A stretch of 64,000 nt of DNA, taken from assembly GCA_964034945.1 (NCBI GenBank), contig OZ035960.1:23671487-23735486 (forward strand), in the 5' to 3' direction. The position numbers and the translations under genes were made by a program. The notes under the pieces are model-generated. The model did no database searches, was not told where the DNA came from, and saw only the letters and a program-made list of their open reading frames with translations. This stretch comes from Chrysopilus asiliformis (lineage: Eukaryota; Arthropoda; Insecta; Diptera; Rhagionidae). Each line of letters begins with the position of its first letter. The first letter of the stretch is position 1. Positions 1 to 11,799 of the stretch are shown piece by piece.

Positions 1-460
1 GGAGTATGTATATTAGATTTAGTATACTTTTTCTAACACATCGAACCAAAAAATTGTTTTCTACAATTTTCTCGAAAACAGTGAGTCGTATTGACAAATT
101 TATAAAGGAAAAATATGTTTAGAATGTGATTTTACATAACTGATCTATATATTAAAATCCAGTTGGACTACTCCTTTCCCCTCCCACATAGAAATTGAAT
201 ACCCTTCTCTATTTTTTCGAAGCGGTATAGTATCGAAAAATTTATAAATACAAAATATGTTTAGTATATTATTTTACAAAATTGTTCCGTACATTAAAAT
301 CCAATCGGGTCAATCCTTCTCGGCGTGATATTATTGAGTATAATGTTACACTCTCATACAAACAAGCTTTTTTCAGAAAAATTTTGTCTGTTCGTAAATA
401 CAATATTTGACGATTGCCTCTTGGCAATTGTAGCCTATCTTATGTTTTTTACTCAAAAAA
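1..460 (+). mobile_element. DINE/Helitron-like repeat, 3' half (subfamily 2), cut by the window edge
   Basis: Two diverged tandem units of about 130 bp can be aligned by eye; each has a 'tctcgaaaac...gt' block, an 'aaatatgttta' block and 'ttaaaatcca'. They are followed by a terminal block with a short hairpin (attgcc/ggcaat around 412-430) and a T-rich end. The same end block recurs at 4640-4797, 33835, and 40000-40498. Internal tandem units plus a 3' hairpin are typical of Helitron-derived interspersed elements. The family assignment is inferred; the repetition is seen directly. Confidence 0.55.
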
Positions 461-1602
461 ACCTTGTCTGAGATCGATAGCTTGCCCTAAATCGGGTATC
501 AAAAAATTACATTGATTTCGGGTAATGACAAGAAATGGTTTAAAGAATCCTTTTGGTATTTGATGTTATAAAATTTTATTAATATAGGAAACTTAAATCA
601 TGTTTTGTGTGTGATGCGATTGTGCTTTAAAAAAAGTCTCTTATTTTGCTTAACAAGTTTATAGATACAAAATGAAAGTTTTAAATGTGAATAAATTTTT
701 AAAGTGTTTTAAGAATTAAAATTGAAATAATTTTCGGACCTATAATTTTTTTTTCAGGGTGTCAGTAGCAATAGAATTTTAATATTCAACCTACAATATT
801 CAATTTTGATAAAAGGCTACATAATGACAATTTTGGACATGATGAATATCACGATAAAATGTCTTCAAATTGAAAGCAGCACTACTAGCCATTAAACCTT
901 ATTTCCATTTTAGAAAATACCACAAAATCTAATCAGAAGTGATTTTAAAGGCTATGCATTGTATTCAACATTGGGAATAAATGTGGAAGTAAATGTGGTT
1001 GCATTTTGTCGAGGAGCATAGAATATTATAGTCAAGTACATATAATGATGTCATTTTGAGGTAAAACTTATGGGATACAACCGACGTTGCTGTACAATAG
1101 CGATTGTTGATGTCGGAAAAGGACCATATGAGATTCAGCAAATATTTTCTTCTTATCGAATGTACATCAAGGGGGAGTGTTACAAGCAAAAAAAATCTAC
1201 ACAATATTGAGTAACAATGAATAACGCTGTATGGTGGTACATGATGGTTAGAAATGAAACCACTACCAAAGGTGAAATTGACTTTTAAAAGGATTCTATC
1301 GCAATTTACAAACGGCAGATAATTTCACTCTGATGGTATCTCCAGAGCATAAGACTTGCATCTTACTTTCCTACTTAGAGTATATAGAATAAATATATTT
1401 ATGCTATAGATTCGCATGTCGACAGTTTTAAAACAAAAGTTTCATTAAGAAAGTTTAGCATGTACCTATGTCTTAACTCTACCCTTTCGCAAGGTACTTG
1501 TCGTTCTTGCACAAAAATCTTAAATTCGAAATGGCGCGGGCAGAGGAAAGGAATAACTAATACCTTTGCGTAGAACAGTGTTAACAGAGTGTGTATCTAA
1601 AG

Positions 1603-2287
1603 CAGGGATGCAAAACGTTATGGTAACTTAGCGAAATAGCGAAATGATTTTTCGGGGTTTTCATCAAAATTCTACTATAACGTCTCAGATATCGAGTTCC
1701 GTTACAATAACGAAAAATGTAACGATAACTGAAAAATAATTATTTTTATGTTTTTCCGTTATATGGTACTATTTAACGAAAAAAATGTCTGCTGACAGAC
1801 TAACAAACTGACAGACAGAAAGACATTTTGGTAATATGACTCCAATCGACTCGGGAGTGCTCGGGAAATGTTTTTTTTGGCACAATTAAGAGGTCAAAAT
1901 TGTTCATGAATACAATTATATTACGTATAAGAAAGTAAAAGTATTGGACACTAATGACCGCTAGATTTTTATTAAAAAAGTTTGTTGACAAAAAAAAATA
2001 ATTTTTGGCCAAAAATCGAAGTGGTGCCCTCAGCCGGCAAATATAAATATTATTTTTATAAAAAAATCTAAGCTTTTGGACACCATATAGAAAGCCAACC
2101 ACAGAAAATTAGCATTGTTAACAAATTAGACGAAATTATAGCAATAAATCTCTTTTTAATTTTTTTCACATACGGAATGAAACATTTTTTCAGTACAAAA
2201 CGACATAACGCAATGAAAAAAAAATTAAATTTTGTTATATATTGAAATGTAAAACGTTACGATTTTTTTTTTCGTTTTTCATCCCTG
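1603..2287. mobile_element. hAT-type non-autonomous element with 8-bp target duplication
   Basis: The ends are imperfect inverted repeats, CAGGGATGCAAAACG on the left and the complement of CGTTTTTCATCCCTG on the right. The 8-bp direct repeat ATCTAAAG flanks the element exactly (1595-1602 and 2288-2295). It has T at position 2 and A at position 7, as hAT target duplications usually do. There is no transposase-like frame inside; the interior is AT-rich and includes a minus-oriented (GACAGACTAACA)-type repeat, so something inserted into it later. A related copy lies at 27101-27867. Confidence 0.75.
1785..1960 (-). mobile_element. DINE-like subfamily-3 fragment nested in the hAT element
   Basis: The block beginning 'acagactaacaaactgacag' and running through 'gagtgctcgggaaatgtttt' and 'ttaagaggtc' is shared with 12050-12200 and in part with 14780-14830. 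The GACAGAC-type microsatellite is the complement of the (GTCY)n tract of the DINE-like family. Because it interrupts the hAT element, it inserted after it. Confidence 0.45.
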
Positions 2288-2295
2288 ATCTAAAG

Positions 2296-3600
2296 CGAAT
2301 AAGCGACTCTCTAGTATGGCCAAAGTAAAATTTCTTGTTGGCAAAGGCGATACGTTAAGGTGAAAATTTATTCTACCGGAAATAATCAAAGACCTCACTT
2401 TGCTGAGGTCTTGTCTTAGTTTTAAAAGATTTCTTATATATAGATAGATATACATTAATGAGTATGTATTTAACTGAAGCAGAGTATAGTAGTGTCAAAG
2501 AATATACCATTTCGAGTTGAAACTTTCCAAGGCGACTACTATTCCGTGTATAAATAACGCCATCATTGAATGAGACAAGACCATAAGGATAACGACAGAC
2601 AAGTGCTTAGACATACATTCGGCTAAGAAATAAAGAGGTAAATCCATAAGAAACGACTTATTCAAGGAGACATTGGCTAAGGACTATAAATGAATTTCCT
2701 CTTTTTACGGTGACAGGAACAACAACAGAATAGTGGAACTACAGTAGCATCCCGAAAATGGTAGGTACTGTACCTTCGATATACGAATACGAGTAAGTCT
2801 GGAGGACGACAACAACGGTGGGCTATAGTGACGATGACAACAACGAGGACGATAGTGAGCGCCACCGTCAAATATTTCAATTTATTTTCCTTTCTCGTAG
2901 TTTTTTTTTTTGTTTTAAATTCCATCACAGTAAAAAGAAATGAAGAGGAAATATTCGTCAAGTGTAGTGAAAGAAAGTGCTGAGGAGCAAGAAAAAAAAC
3001 CTTTTCCGGTTAAGGAATTCTCTGCACCATTTTCAATTTTCATTTAGTTTTTCATCTATCTTTCATTTTATGCTTCCCTTCATTAAGTACTCTTCACAAC
3101 GAGCTCCATTTCTTTCCATTTGATTTTATTTATTCAGTTTGCATGTTCAATTCTGTTGGACTATATCCAAATTATTTAAAATATTTTACCTTTATAATAA
3201 ACCATGGGTAAATACGAGTATTTGGCCAGTGCAGTACCCTTTTGATATGATAATTATATCAATAGCAGAATACATTGAAATGTATTTTCGAAGACTCTTC
3301 TAGATTTATCTTCTTTAGATGTGTTTCAAATTTTTTTATTTCATTTTGTCCATTTTTCAACAAAGTTGTTTAGAAACAGAATTTTCCAGACATAATTTTT
3401 TAAACGGAATTAAATACACTGAAAATTCACTTGGTTTTCTGTATAGTTTGGAATTTTGGAATGGATATTTTGATAAAAAAAATATTTAAAGGAAAACATT
3501 GTAACATTTTTTTTATGACTACAGCGCCATACATTTTTTAGGGCCAGTGCGGGACAAGATGAGTAACAAATTTTATATAAAACTTGATTTAGATTAAAGC
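2296..3600. other. No gene seen
   Basis: AT-rich sequence with homopolymer runs. A slightly GC-richer stretch near 2760-2870 has GACGACAAC-like repeats. I see no supported gene, RNA or inverted-repeat element. Confidence 0.4.
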
Positions 3601-3745
3601 TAAGGGAAAATCAATGATGTACGCCGCAGGCGAAATTTTTATATATGAAAAACTAACATGGGCATACGGAAAAGTAGTGCGAGGGGTGGGGGGAGTAAAG
3701 GGAGGGGGTAAAGTGATTTCGAAACTTGGTTTTTGGGCTATGTTA

Positions 3746-4362
3746 AGGCCCAACTATGATAGACATAAGAACGCATATGTAAATGTCAAATTCTCAACGA
3801 ATGTTGACATGCATAGCTATCAACATAAAAGATAACCATAATAGGCATAGACTGACATAAGTAAAGTCAAATTCTTCTCGATAGTAATTGACAAAGTTGA
3901 AGGAAAAAATGAGTGAATTGAAAAAAATTAAAGAAATATTTGAAATTGTGAAGTGCTTAAAAGAATTAAGTGACCTGAAAGATGAACTGGATGAATACGG
4001 CAGAAAGAAGCGTTCATGTGATGTACGAGAAATCAATCGCGACAGGAAAACGCACGGATACTACGTAGTCACCTTCTTAAAAATAAAAAGGCTTGATCCG
4101 GATCAATTTTTTATTCATACGAGAATGACCACAAATGTCTTTGACTATATGTTGTCCTGCTTGAGTCCCTTTTTGGAAAAATTTTAGGTTATGTCAGTTC
4201 CATTTGTATCGAATTATTAATGCTTAACGAATGTTTAACCAAGGTTTGAAAGTGGCAACACTCTTGACACATGTCTATTGTGGGTATTAACACTGACTTT
4301 CTTATTCTGGAAATGACATATGCAGCTACATATGCGTTCTTATGTCTATCATAGTTGGGCCT
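3746..4362 (+). mobile_element. PIF/Harbinger deletion derivative with 36-bp perfect inverted repeats
   Basis: Positions 3746-3781 and 4327-4362 are perfect inverted repeats of 36 bp starting AGGCCCAACTATGATAGACA. The flanks are TTA on the left and GTA on the right, which fits a diverged 3-bp TWA-type duplication. The empty-site paralogue at 4519-4535 shows a clean insertion. Inside lies a frame resembling the start of a Harbinger nuclease (3909-4187). Superfamily assignment rests on the protein fragment together with the 3-bp duplication. At 617 bp it is far shorter than a full Harbinger element, so most of the transposase and the Myb-like gene are gone. Confidence 0.7.
3909..4187 (+). pseudogene. 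N-terminal fragment of a PIF/Harbinger transposase
   Basis: A frame of 92 codons from the ATG at 3909 to a stop at 4185-4187. Residues 1-45 are charged and probably coiled coil (Lys, Glu and Leu rich). The last 50 residues hold the recognisable part, with RDRKTHGYY, RLDPDQFF, TRMTTNVFDYML and LSPFLEK in order. This matches the conserved entry region of Harbinger DDE nucleases, in which a short strand with Gly-Tyr/Phe is followed by 'RLD..FF..FRM....FD.LL....P.L.K'. The catalytic Asp/Asp/Glu residues should lie downstream and are absent, because the frame stops and the 3' inverted repeat begins 140 bp later. In life the protein would cut and join DNA at TWA sites in the nucleus; this remnant cannot. 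An in-frame TTG at 3888 is a less likely start. It lies wholly inside the inverted-repeat element, which supports the call. Confidence 0.65.
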
Positions 4363-4639
4363 GTACTCTTTCGCGGGGAAACTACTGAACCGATTGGCCT
4401 GAAATTTGGCACAAATGTTCGTCGGGGGTCCAGCCCCAACATAGACCCATTAATAAGTAGGCCGAGAGGTGGGGGAGTAAGGGGAGGGGGTAAAGTGATC
4501 TCGAAACTTAGCTCTTCCTCTATGTTACCCTTTCGCGGGGAAACTACCGAGCCGATTGGCCTGAAGTTTAGCTCCAACATAGACCATCAAAAAAAATAAA
4601 AATTTGAAAAAACTTAACACGGCAATGACGGGTATGCAA

Positions 4640-4797
4640 GCTAGTTTAGAATATGATTTTACAGAACCGTTCCATACAGCAAAATCCAATCGCACCACTC
4701 CTATACAAATGGATTTGTTATATAAACATTTTGTCTGTAATCATATAGAGTATTTGACGATTGGCCCTTGGTAATTGTAGTTTTTCTTATGTTTTAT
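4640..4797 (+). mobile_element. DINE/Helitron-like 3' end fragment (subfamily 2)
   Basis: Shares the ordered blocks 'gaatatgattttaca', 'atccaatcg.accactcct', 'tatttgacgattg' and the hairpin-plus-T-rich end with the copies at 1-460, 33835-34245 and 40000-40498. Only one tandem unit and the terminus remain. Confidence 0.5.
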
Positions 4798-4799
4798 CG

Positions 4800-7700
4800 T
4801 TTTATCTTTTACAGCCTTTTTATCGTAATATCGAGGGATACATGTGTTTTAACTACAGCTTGCTTTTATAGTTTTCAATATGTTTTGGGAGAAATTAATA
4901 TGAGCCCGGTATAATAATAGTAAAAAATTCCATAAACTAATAATAATTTCATTAATCAATCTATGATTACCAAATTAATTGATGCGTATAATATACTGTT
5001 TATTTAATCTATTTGTACGTTTAAAAGGTTGCTTTTATTTGTTGTGGTCTGGAACTGATTAAAAGCTTCATTCCGAAGATGTAAGCAACATTTATTCGAA
5101 ATCTTTTCATAGCTTAATTTTCGAGTGATGTGATTAGCCACAAAATTGTATTCATATCCAATCTGTTCCTCTGATAAAGTTCCATATGAATTATCCAAAT
5201 CCACTTATAGATCCGAACCAAACTCATTTATCAAACTAGAAGCCTCGCATTTCCAAACAACAAAGACATGAAACCAAACAAAAATCTGAAGTTTCATCCA
5301 TTGATGGGGCAAATGGATAGTGCGGTGGGGTATAGTAGTCGACATGAGAAAAAGGACATTCGATAGTCAGATGCGGAAGGGATGTGAGGGTATATAAATG
5401 GATAGAATAAACGAGTAAAAAGATTTTGATGAAAAAAGCTCTGGGAAAAAGCGAAAACCAATAAATCGGTTTTTGGGGAAAAGTTTTTTCGTTAATAGTT
5501 GGCACAGCCAAGGGGGGGGGGGGGGGGGGGAATGGCAGAGAATGGCATGGCATGGTGAGGAATAGCGTTTCTTTATATGGATATTCACATTATTGCCATC
5601 TATATAATATTTGTATACGTAGTTATATTGGATATGTGTCTTTATTTCCTTATGGAATTTATATCGTTGATTCCTCGGCAATGTAAAAGCAGTTGGTGGA
5701 GAGTTATGTGAATCAGTTTGTGTGCAGACGTCTTAAGGGCGGATGGTTGATTGCTCATATATGACAATGGGGATGATAGAAAACTTTTTTCACTCTTAAA
5801 CTTCACTGTTTTTTTTTGTTTATTTTTTTTATTTATTTTATTTTTTTTGGTGAAAATACAGCACATATGGGAGTTAAGGAGGCGTTCAATACCATAGGTC
5901 TGGAACAATTTTGTTTATAGAAAGTTGTACATTGGGTGAATGGTTTGTATGGGAAGAAGAGAGAGGAAACAAAGCAGAAAAACCAAAAAAAAAAGATGAA
6001 ATGAAACGAATCCAAACCAAATGAAACCAAACCAAATCGAAACCAAAATCCAGGCAGGCATCATATTTTTCCTTGGGCTATTCATTATTATATCGGATAC
6101 AATAAGGACGTGATCCAATATACAATCTTTTGGTTGAACAGACAATGTAAACAGCTTTACTTCCTTCTTTTGATTTTTCCTCATATGATATTTGCTTGAT
6201 TTTTTTCAATTTTTTCATTTGGGTTTTGGTTTCAGTTTCTGTTTCTGGTTTTGGCTGGCTGTGGTTTTGTTTATCCATATTCAAAAAGGAGGCATTTCCC
6301 AATGTATATAAAACAAATATTTCCTCATATTAACGTCAATCAGTTCTTTCATTTGGCATATCTCCGTGCATGTACGAACATTAGTGTATTATGAATCATT
6401 ATTGTGGATATACATTTTTATAAATTTGCCCTAATTAACTTTTTTCAATTACTGATTTTATTGCCAAACATGTATTATATCCATTATTCATTAATTCTTT
6501 CATGCTTGTTTGTTACAAATGAAATGAATTTTTATTCGTTATAAGCAGATTTTGAAAATTCATAAAAAAAAACTAAATACTTTAATATACTTGCTCTTGG
6601 ACCATGATAGCATAAAAGAAGGAATGCTCGATTTCAACTGTCAAATGTGACATCACCATCCTCAATATGAATTTTCTTATTCGATTTTCGGTGCATAAAA
6701 TGCATTTTTTTTTTATCGAATACAGGAAATTTGAAAATATAGGTAAATGAAATTAATTTACCGTCGATTTTTGGTTTGTTTTATAAAGTGTTGTTTATGC
6801 GCATAATTCCAATAAAAAACGCATTGATTTTCCATCGATTTTAGTAATTTCCAGGTGAAATTTTCGGTTTTCTACGATTCAAATCATTTCCGGGGCATAA
6901 ATAAATGATAAAACTGAATTTGCAATCTTAAATTATGTGTTGAGCATAAATATTTTTCCATTTACTCGAGGTGTGATTACATAAGCGTGAGGGTGGCCCT
7001 TAAAAATCAACTTTGAACTGGATCACGAGTCGTTTTTTATGTTTTTTCCCCTTTTCCTTAGCCTCTGTGCGAAACTATCAAATTGGATCTTGTTTATAAG
7101 TCCACGTTTCGAACGCGCGTAACTCTTGAATGGTGACAGCTATGGCGAAAATCCTTAGATCAATCTGGTAATTAATGAAAAAATCTACAAAAAGTGTGAA
7201 AAAACTTTGCTGTATTTTTTACCGTTCATGACTCATGTGAGTTTGAAACGTGGGTAATCAACCCAGCTAATTTCATATTGTTTGAATGTTCCAGTTCGGA
7301 CTGAGATAAAGCGATGTCAAATGAAGGGAATTAAGATTTAATGTACTTCTGTTATTTCCAGTCGATCAAGAAATTGATTCCTTCTAATATTTGTCCACGT
7401 GTTTTTAACTAAGGAGCAACAAAAATGAATCTCCTCTGAAATTCCAAATTGAAATTTCGAAGAAAGTGGGTGAAAAGTTCTTCTAAAGATCTCTAGTTCT
7501 AACTTCACTAATTTGTAAAAATTTGACAATTACGATGTCTAACATAAGATTTTTTTTTCAGACAATATAAATAATATAAAAAAATCCCAATAATATATTT
7601 ATTTCCGTACTACTCGTATATACATGCGTTTGGTAAAAACAAACATAAAAAATGATTTTCAATGTTACCTTAATGATTTCTTCGCACGACATAAAAAGTT

Positions 7701-9140
7701 GACTTTTCCTTTTAAATTAAGGGTGTCAAAGCTACTCTCGACACACCAGAAAAAAGAAACGTATAAAAATTCTTAACGTCGATTTCTGAATTCATTTCTT
7801 CTCTATTTATTTTCATAACACAAATAAGGCGAATCTACTTTCTTTGGCAAGAGATGCCCAGCTTTTCGTACGTCTCCGTTTCTTTTTTTTTATTATTTTA
7901 TGTTACTTTTTTATATATATTTATTTGTTTTATTTATTTTTTGTTGAAATGTATTATCAAACGAAGTGACAGCAGCCTCTTTTTTTAGCTGGCAAGAAAA
8001 GCTGCTACCCCACGAGAGCATCCCTAAATTTTTTCTCCATCTACAGTTGAGTCGTCTTTAGATTCGGTTTTGGCTTCTTCTTCTTCTTCTTAAATTTTTT
8101 TTTTGTGATTCCCTTTGTACATATTTGTTTATGTTTATCACATAAGAGGATTGGGGCAACCTTTTGGATCCAGGAAGAATTATTTGGTCCTCCTGTGTTG
8201 GTTGATAGGGAGGATCAAAATGGGAAAGAGACTTATTTACCTAAATTTGGAGGATAATGAGAATGTAGAGTATAGCAGAGGGGTAAATTGAGTCGAAGTA
8301 GGTATAAAATCGTCCATAAATATAAAACATTAGATACATACATCCTATGTAAGTTGGTATATGATGAAATATGTAATAATTTCTTATATATATATTTATT
8401 GCTTGTGTATATTCATATTGGGATAAATATAATGGATGTTATCTTTATTGTACCTGTAAAACACGTTTTGAATATTCTGAATTGTCATATATGTTTGTGT
8501 ATATTATTTTGTAAACAAATAAATTGTCGAATCGAAAGTTTTCTGAATTGATTTTGCTCGAAGGTTGTGTTTAAGTAAGCATAAAAAGAGGAAAAAACGA
8601 TGGTGGAAAATATTCTATTACCTATTAATATTTATGGTTATGCTTCTTTGTTATAAAACATGGCGATGATTTTTTTAAAGCAGTTATTTAAATAGCTTGA
8701 GAACATTGGGTTATTTATGAACGTTCGAGTTTACATGAAAAATCATATTTTATACCAGTTTTCATTTTTTATGTTTTTGTCTTAATTTTATTTTTGATAC
8801 AAAATGCAAAAAACTACTTTTTTTTCCACTTTTCAGCACATTTTTTTTTCGAAAAAAGCGTGTTTTTGTTTTTTTTATTCTATACTTTTTAATCGCAATT
8901 TTTTTTACACACACTGTTTTATTTATATAATATATCATTAGAAGTATATATTAGACTAGCTTAAAGTTTTTTGTATAAGTTTTAGAATGCCAAAAAACCA
9001 TAAATAACTTTAAAATTTTTGGGCAAAAACGTTATCTTTACAGGACCTTCCAATTAGAATTTTTCGTTTAGACCTTCCTTTAGGACCTTCCGTTTAGAAC
9101 TACGTTTGCCTGCTTGGAAATGTCATTTTTGAAAACGTGT
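4800..9140. other. No gene seen; low-complexity and homopolymer-rich DNA
   Basis: Contains A/T runs, an AAACC-rich purine stretch (about 5960-6050), its pyrimidine-like counterpart (about 6200-6270) and CTT repeats near 8085. Frames of 60-105 codons here are biased by homopolymers (for example a proline run antisense to the G tract at 5512) and show no known domain. A short inverted pair 'ccacgtttc/gaaacgtgg' lies at about 7101 and 7243. Confidence 0.4.
5512..5530 (+). repeat. Uninterrupted poly-G tract (19 G)
   Basis: Nineteen consecutive G in an otherwise AT-rich region, bordered by 'cagcca a' and 'aatggcagag'. It could form G-quadruplex structures. Length is likely unstable between individuals or a sequencing artefact. 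Confidence 0.85.
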
Positions 9141-9141
9141 G

Positions 9142-9676
9142 TTTATACCCGTATGGTGAAACCAAAGGGTATACTAACTTTGCCTTACCGTTTGTAACGC
9201 CAAGATCCCGTCATCGCACACAAAAATGAATTACACCAGTGTGTTTAGAATGATGAAAAAAGTTGAATTTTCCATGTCCGTCCGTCTGTCTGTACACTCT
9301 CGAAAAAATCCGGGGACGAATTAACTCCGCCTGAAAACATAGCTAAAAGTTTAACACCGTAGCGCGGAGTTATTTTTAAATTTTTATTTTACGGAGCTAA
9401 AAATAAATACACCATACGAACGAAATAGTTTTTTGTGAATATCTCAAAAACGGTGCATCTTATCAAAAAAGTCCAAGAACAAAAGTTGTTTAGAACATGA
9501 TTCTACATTAAAGTTCCATACATCAAAATCCGATTGGAACAAGTTTTAAAAAAATCTTATTGGAAAGTTTGACTTCATAGTGGAATTTTGATAAAACTGT
9601 TCGCCATTCACTTAAATCACCATACGGGTTTGCAATAATTGCCAGATTGGCAATTATAGCTTTTGTTATGTTTTTA
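9142..9676 (+). mobile_element. DINE-1/mini-me-like element (subfamily 1), internally altered copy
   Basis: The 5' end reads TTTATACCCGTATGGTGA and then ACCAAAGGGTAT, a subterminal hairpin also seen in Drosophila DINE-1. A short GTCY tract (about 9277-9292) follows. The 3' end has the hairpin 'ttgccagattggcaa' followed by 'tatagcttttgttatg' and a T run. Compared with 47106-47691, the middle (about 9295-9410) is replaced by other sequence that includes an 'aactccg/cggagtt' inverted pair, possibly a small nested insertion. Confidence 0.7.
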
Positions 9677-10237
9677 TATGGGCTTATTAGGAGCGAAGCA
9701 TTCTATTTGTATAATTCTGTGCCGTGAGCATAGCGACTGAGCGATTTTTTAATCGCGCGACTAAGCGACTGAAAATCGCTCTTGTAAACAGGCATAAATC
9801 TGCCCAAACGTCTTTGCTCTAAAATATATTTTTATATTTTATAAAGATATATTTTTATATTATATAAGGAGAGCATTTGTAAGAATGTTGTACCAGACAA
9901 TTTACTATAAATCACAGCACTCCAAAATCTTAAAAAATGCCTCTTGAAATATCAAGTTTTTTGCGTTATAACACCGTTGTCGCAAAACAGCGATATATAG
10001 TGTAACGTATTGTACTGTAAAATGCGTTTTTTATTTCAATGCGATTTAAAATGCCAAGCTAGCCCATCACCATAATTTCGGAAAGCATATTACCAGTAAT
10101 TTATAACCAACATTATTAATTTCAAGATATATATTTATTTGCAAATTTAAGTTGATTGAGAGTAAATAGCTAGGGATTGTTTTTTCATTTCTATGAGTTG
10201 ACAATCATCGGTGGAGCCAAAATATATATTTTTTTTT
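9677..10237. other. No gene seen
   Basis: Contains a 'gcgactgagcgattt' cluster near 9737-9775 and a duplicated 'tatatttttatat' block at about 9825-9860. A stretch at about 9890-9990 shares 'cagcactcca' and 'tctcttgaaa' blocks with about 61925-61985, so it is probably part of another dispersed repeat. Confidence 0.35.
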
Positions 10238-10575
10238 GATTTTATTGATGGTCCTTTCGGAATCATCAAATGTCACTTGATGTCAACTACTATGACACTC
10301 AGGGCTGATATCGGAGTTTTCATCACTGGGTATGACATCGATATGACATTCCTCAAGAGTTTCAACTTCTCCGATGGTGTATAATGGATTAGTTGTACCT
10401 ACCTACGTGTTTTTGTAATATTTCGAAAAGTACCAATTTTGACATCCATTGTTTCACCATTCAAAATCCTCTCGAACCCTTTTCGAAAATTTACTATAGG
10501 GAAAAAGCTGTCAGGTCGAGCCAGATCTACAATTCTTAGAATCTTGTTGATTGGTAAACTGCTTTCGAAGGGCAT
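10238..10575 (-). pseudogene. Unrecognised protein-coding relic, two frames, minus strand
   Basis: From the ATG at 10573-10575 one frame reads 58 codons, with segments such as LPINKILRIVDLARPD, SFFPIVNFRKGFERILNG and MDVKIGTFRNIT, and stops at a TAG near 10402. Directly after a GTAG duplication a second frame continues for about 50 codons with segments TNPLYTIGEVETLEE, HIDVIPSDENSDISPE and VTFDDSERTINK. It is broken by one in-frame TGA (10283-10285). The composition is protein-like throughout: mixed hydrophobic, basic first half and acidic second half, without the Phe/Ile/Lys bias of random AT-rich frames. I do not recognise the family. A basic block followed by an acidic tail would suit the C-terminal part of a transposase or a nuclear protein, but that is only a guess. 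The frameshift and stop indicate a pseudogene. Confidence 0.45.
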
Positions 10576-10599
10576 ATAATTAATTAATACTTTTATATT

Positions 10600-11288
10600 T
10601 ATACCGTTTTATACATTTTTATAATATTATTTGAAAATGCGTTGGTTTAAATTAATTTGTAAATATAATTCAATTATCATATTGTAGTATTGTGAAAGAG
10701 TTTTTCAACAAGTATGCTTGAAATGATTTGGGATAAATTCGATAATAGAACAAATTTTTATGGTAGTCGGGTTATCTCAGATTTTTTTTTTAGATAAAAT
10801 CAAATTGAACTTTTTTTTAAACATTTTTTGAGTCACTTTTTAATGAAAAGAACACAATTTTAGTGTGAATTAGGTTCATTACGAAAATTCTCAAGTATGT
10901 ATTTTTTATAAATACATATATGTTGTGTATTCTCATATAAAAACAAGTCAAACATTATTTATCTTGAAATATATGCGAATTTATACCACACTTTTTAATA
11001 AATCGTTATTCTAGCAGAAGAATTAGCACAAACTTGTTTAATCATCTCGTTGACACACTTAAAGTCCTTATTTTTATTGAAGGAAACACGATATATAAGC
11101 GAATTTCGTTCCCTTTGAGTATCACACAGGTGTCTCTACATATGAACAGCACATGACTTTCTTATACAAATTATACGTTCCTGCGCAATGTACACTATAA
11201 CTCGATTAGCTTATATAAAAATGTGATTTTTTTTCACAAAATCTGAAATATCTCGATAACGGTAAAAGATATCGGTAGAAGGCAAAAA
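10600..11288. other. No gene seen
   Basis: AT-rich sequence without a supported frame or repeat structure. Confidence 0.4.
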
Positions 11289-11292
11289 TATA

Positions 11293-11776
11293 CAGGGTAT
11301 TCACAGTCGTGTTTTAAATTGCGGGTACATTTACCGCTCGGTAATTCAGTCAAATTTAACAGATTTTTACCGAGACGGTAACTTGGTTCATGTAAAAATG
11401 AATTACCGGATTCGGTAATTGTATACATGCATTGAGTCGGATTTTCCGGCCCGGTTATTCGGTATCAAGAATCAACCGCGAGTGGCGCTAGTAATGTTTT
11501 TAATTGTCAAATTTTCTCGCTGGTTTTTTGTTAATCTCATCGGACTGATGCAATTTTTTTCAATTTTGATAGCCGTTGCCACAATAGAAATTCAAAAGAA
11601 TACATCAAACATGGATTTAAAGGTATGTGACAATAAAATTCGCAGTTCATGATTTGGTCACGTATCCAATAAAAGCAAATCTGTGCTGTGGGATGTTCAC
11701 AGCAGAATATTTTCAGTCTTTTAATATTACCGAAAACACCGAATACCGAAAATTAAAAGAGGACTGTGAATACCCT
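11293..11776. mobile_element. Inverted-repeat element with a TATA flank on both sides
   Basis: The left end CAGGGTATTCACAGTC and the right end, complement of GGACTGTGAATACCCT, are inverted repeats. TATA occurs directly outside both ends (11289-11292 and 11777-11780). The interior has repeated 'accg' motifs (ttaccg, gaattaccgga, taccgaaaac) near both ends that also face each other. There is no transposase frame. The 4-bp duplication in AT-rich DNA could be chance, so the superfamily is left open. Confidence 0.55.
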
Positions 11777-11799
11777 TATAGAAAAACTTATTTATTTGA

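Larger units (their letters stand above)
3657..4590. repeat. Tandem repeat, period about 163 bp, interrupted by a Harbinger-type insertion
   Basis: Units share a G-rich segment (ggggtaaagtgat at about 3707 and 4489) and a segment starting 'ctttcgcggggaaact' (4367 and 4530). After removing the inserted element (3746-4362) the spacing is about 162-163 bp in both comparisons. The second unit gives the uninterrupted sequence 'tatgttaccctttcg', which serves as a natural empty site for the insertion. Confidence 0.7.

Noticed and set aside
5236..5681. Proline-rich frames on the minus strand
   Set aside because: The proline run is the complement of the poly-G tract, and two overlapping frames are open equally; no start context or domain.
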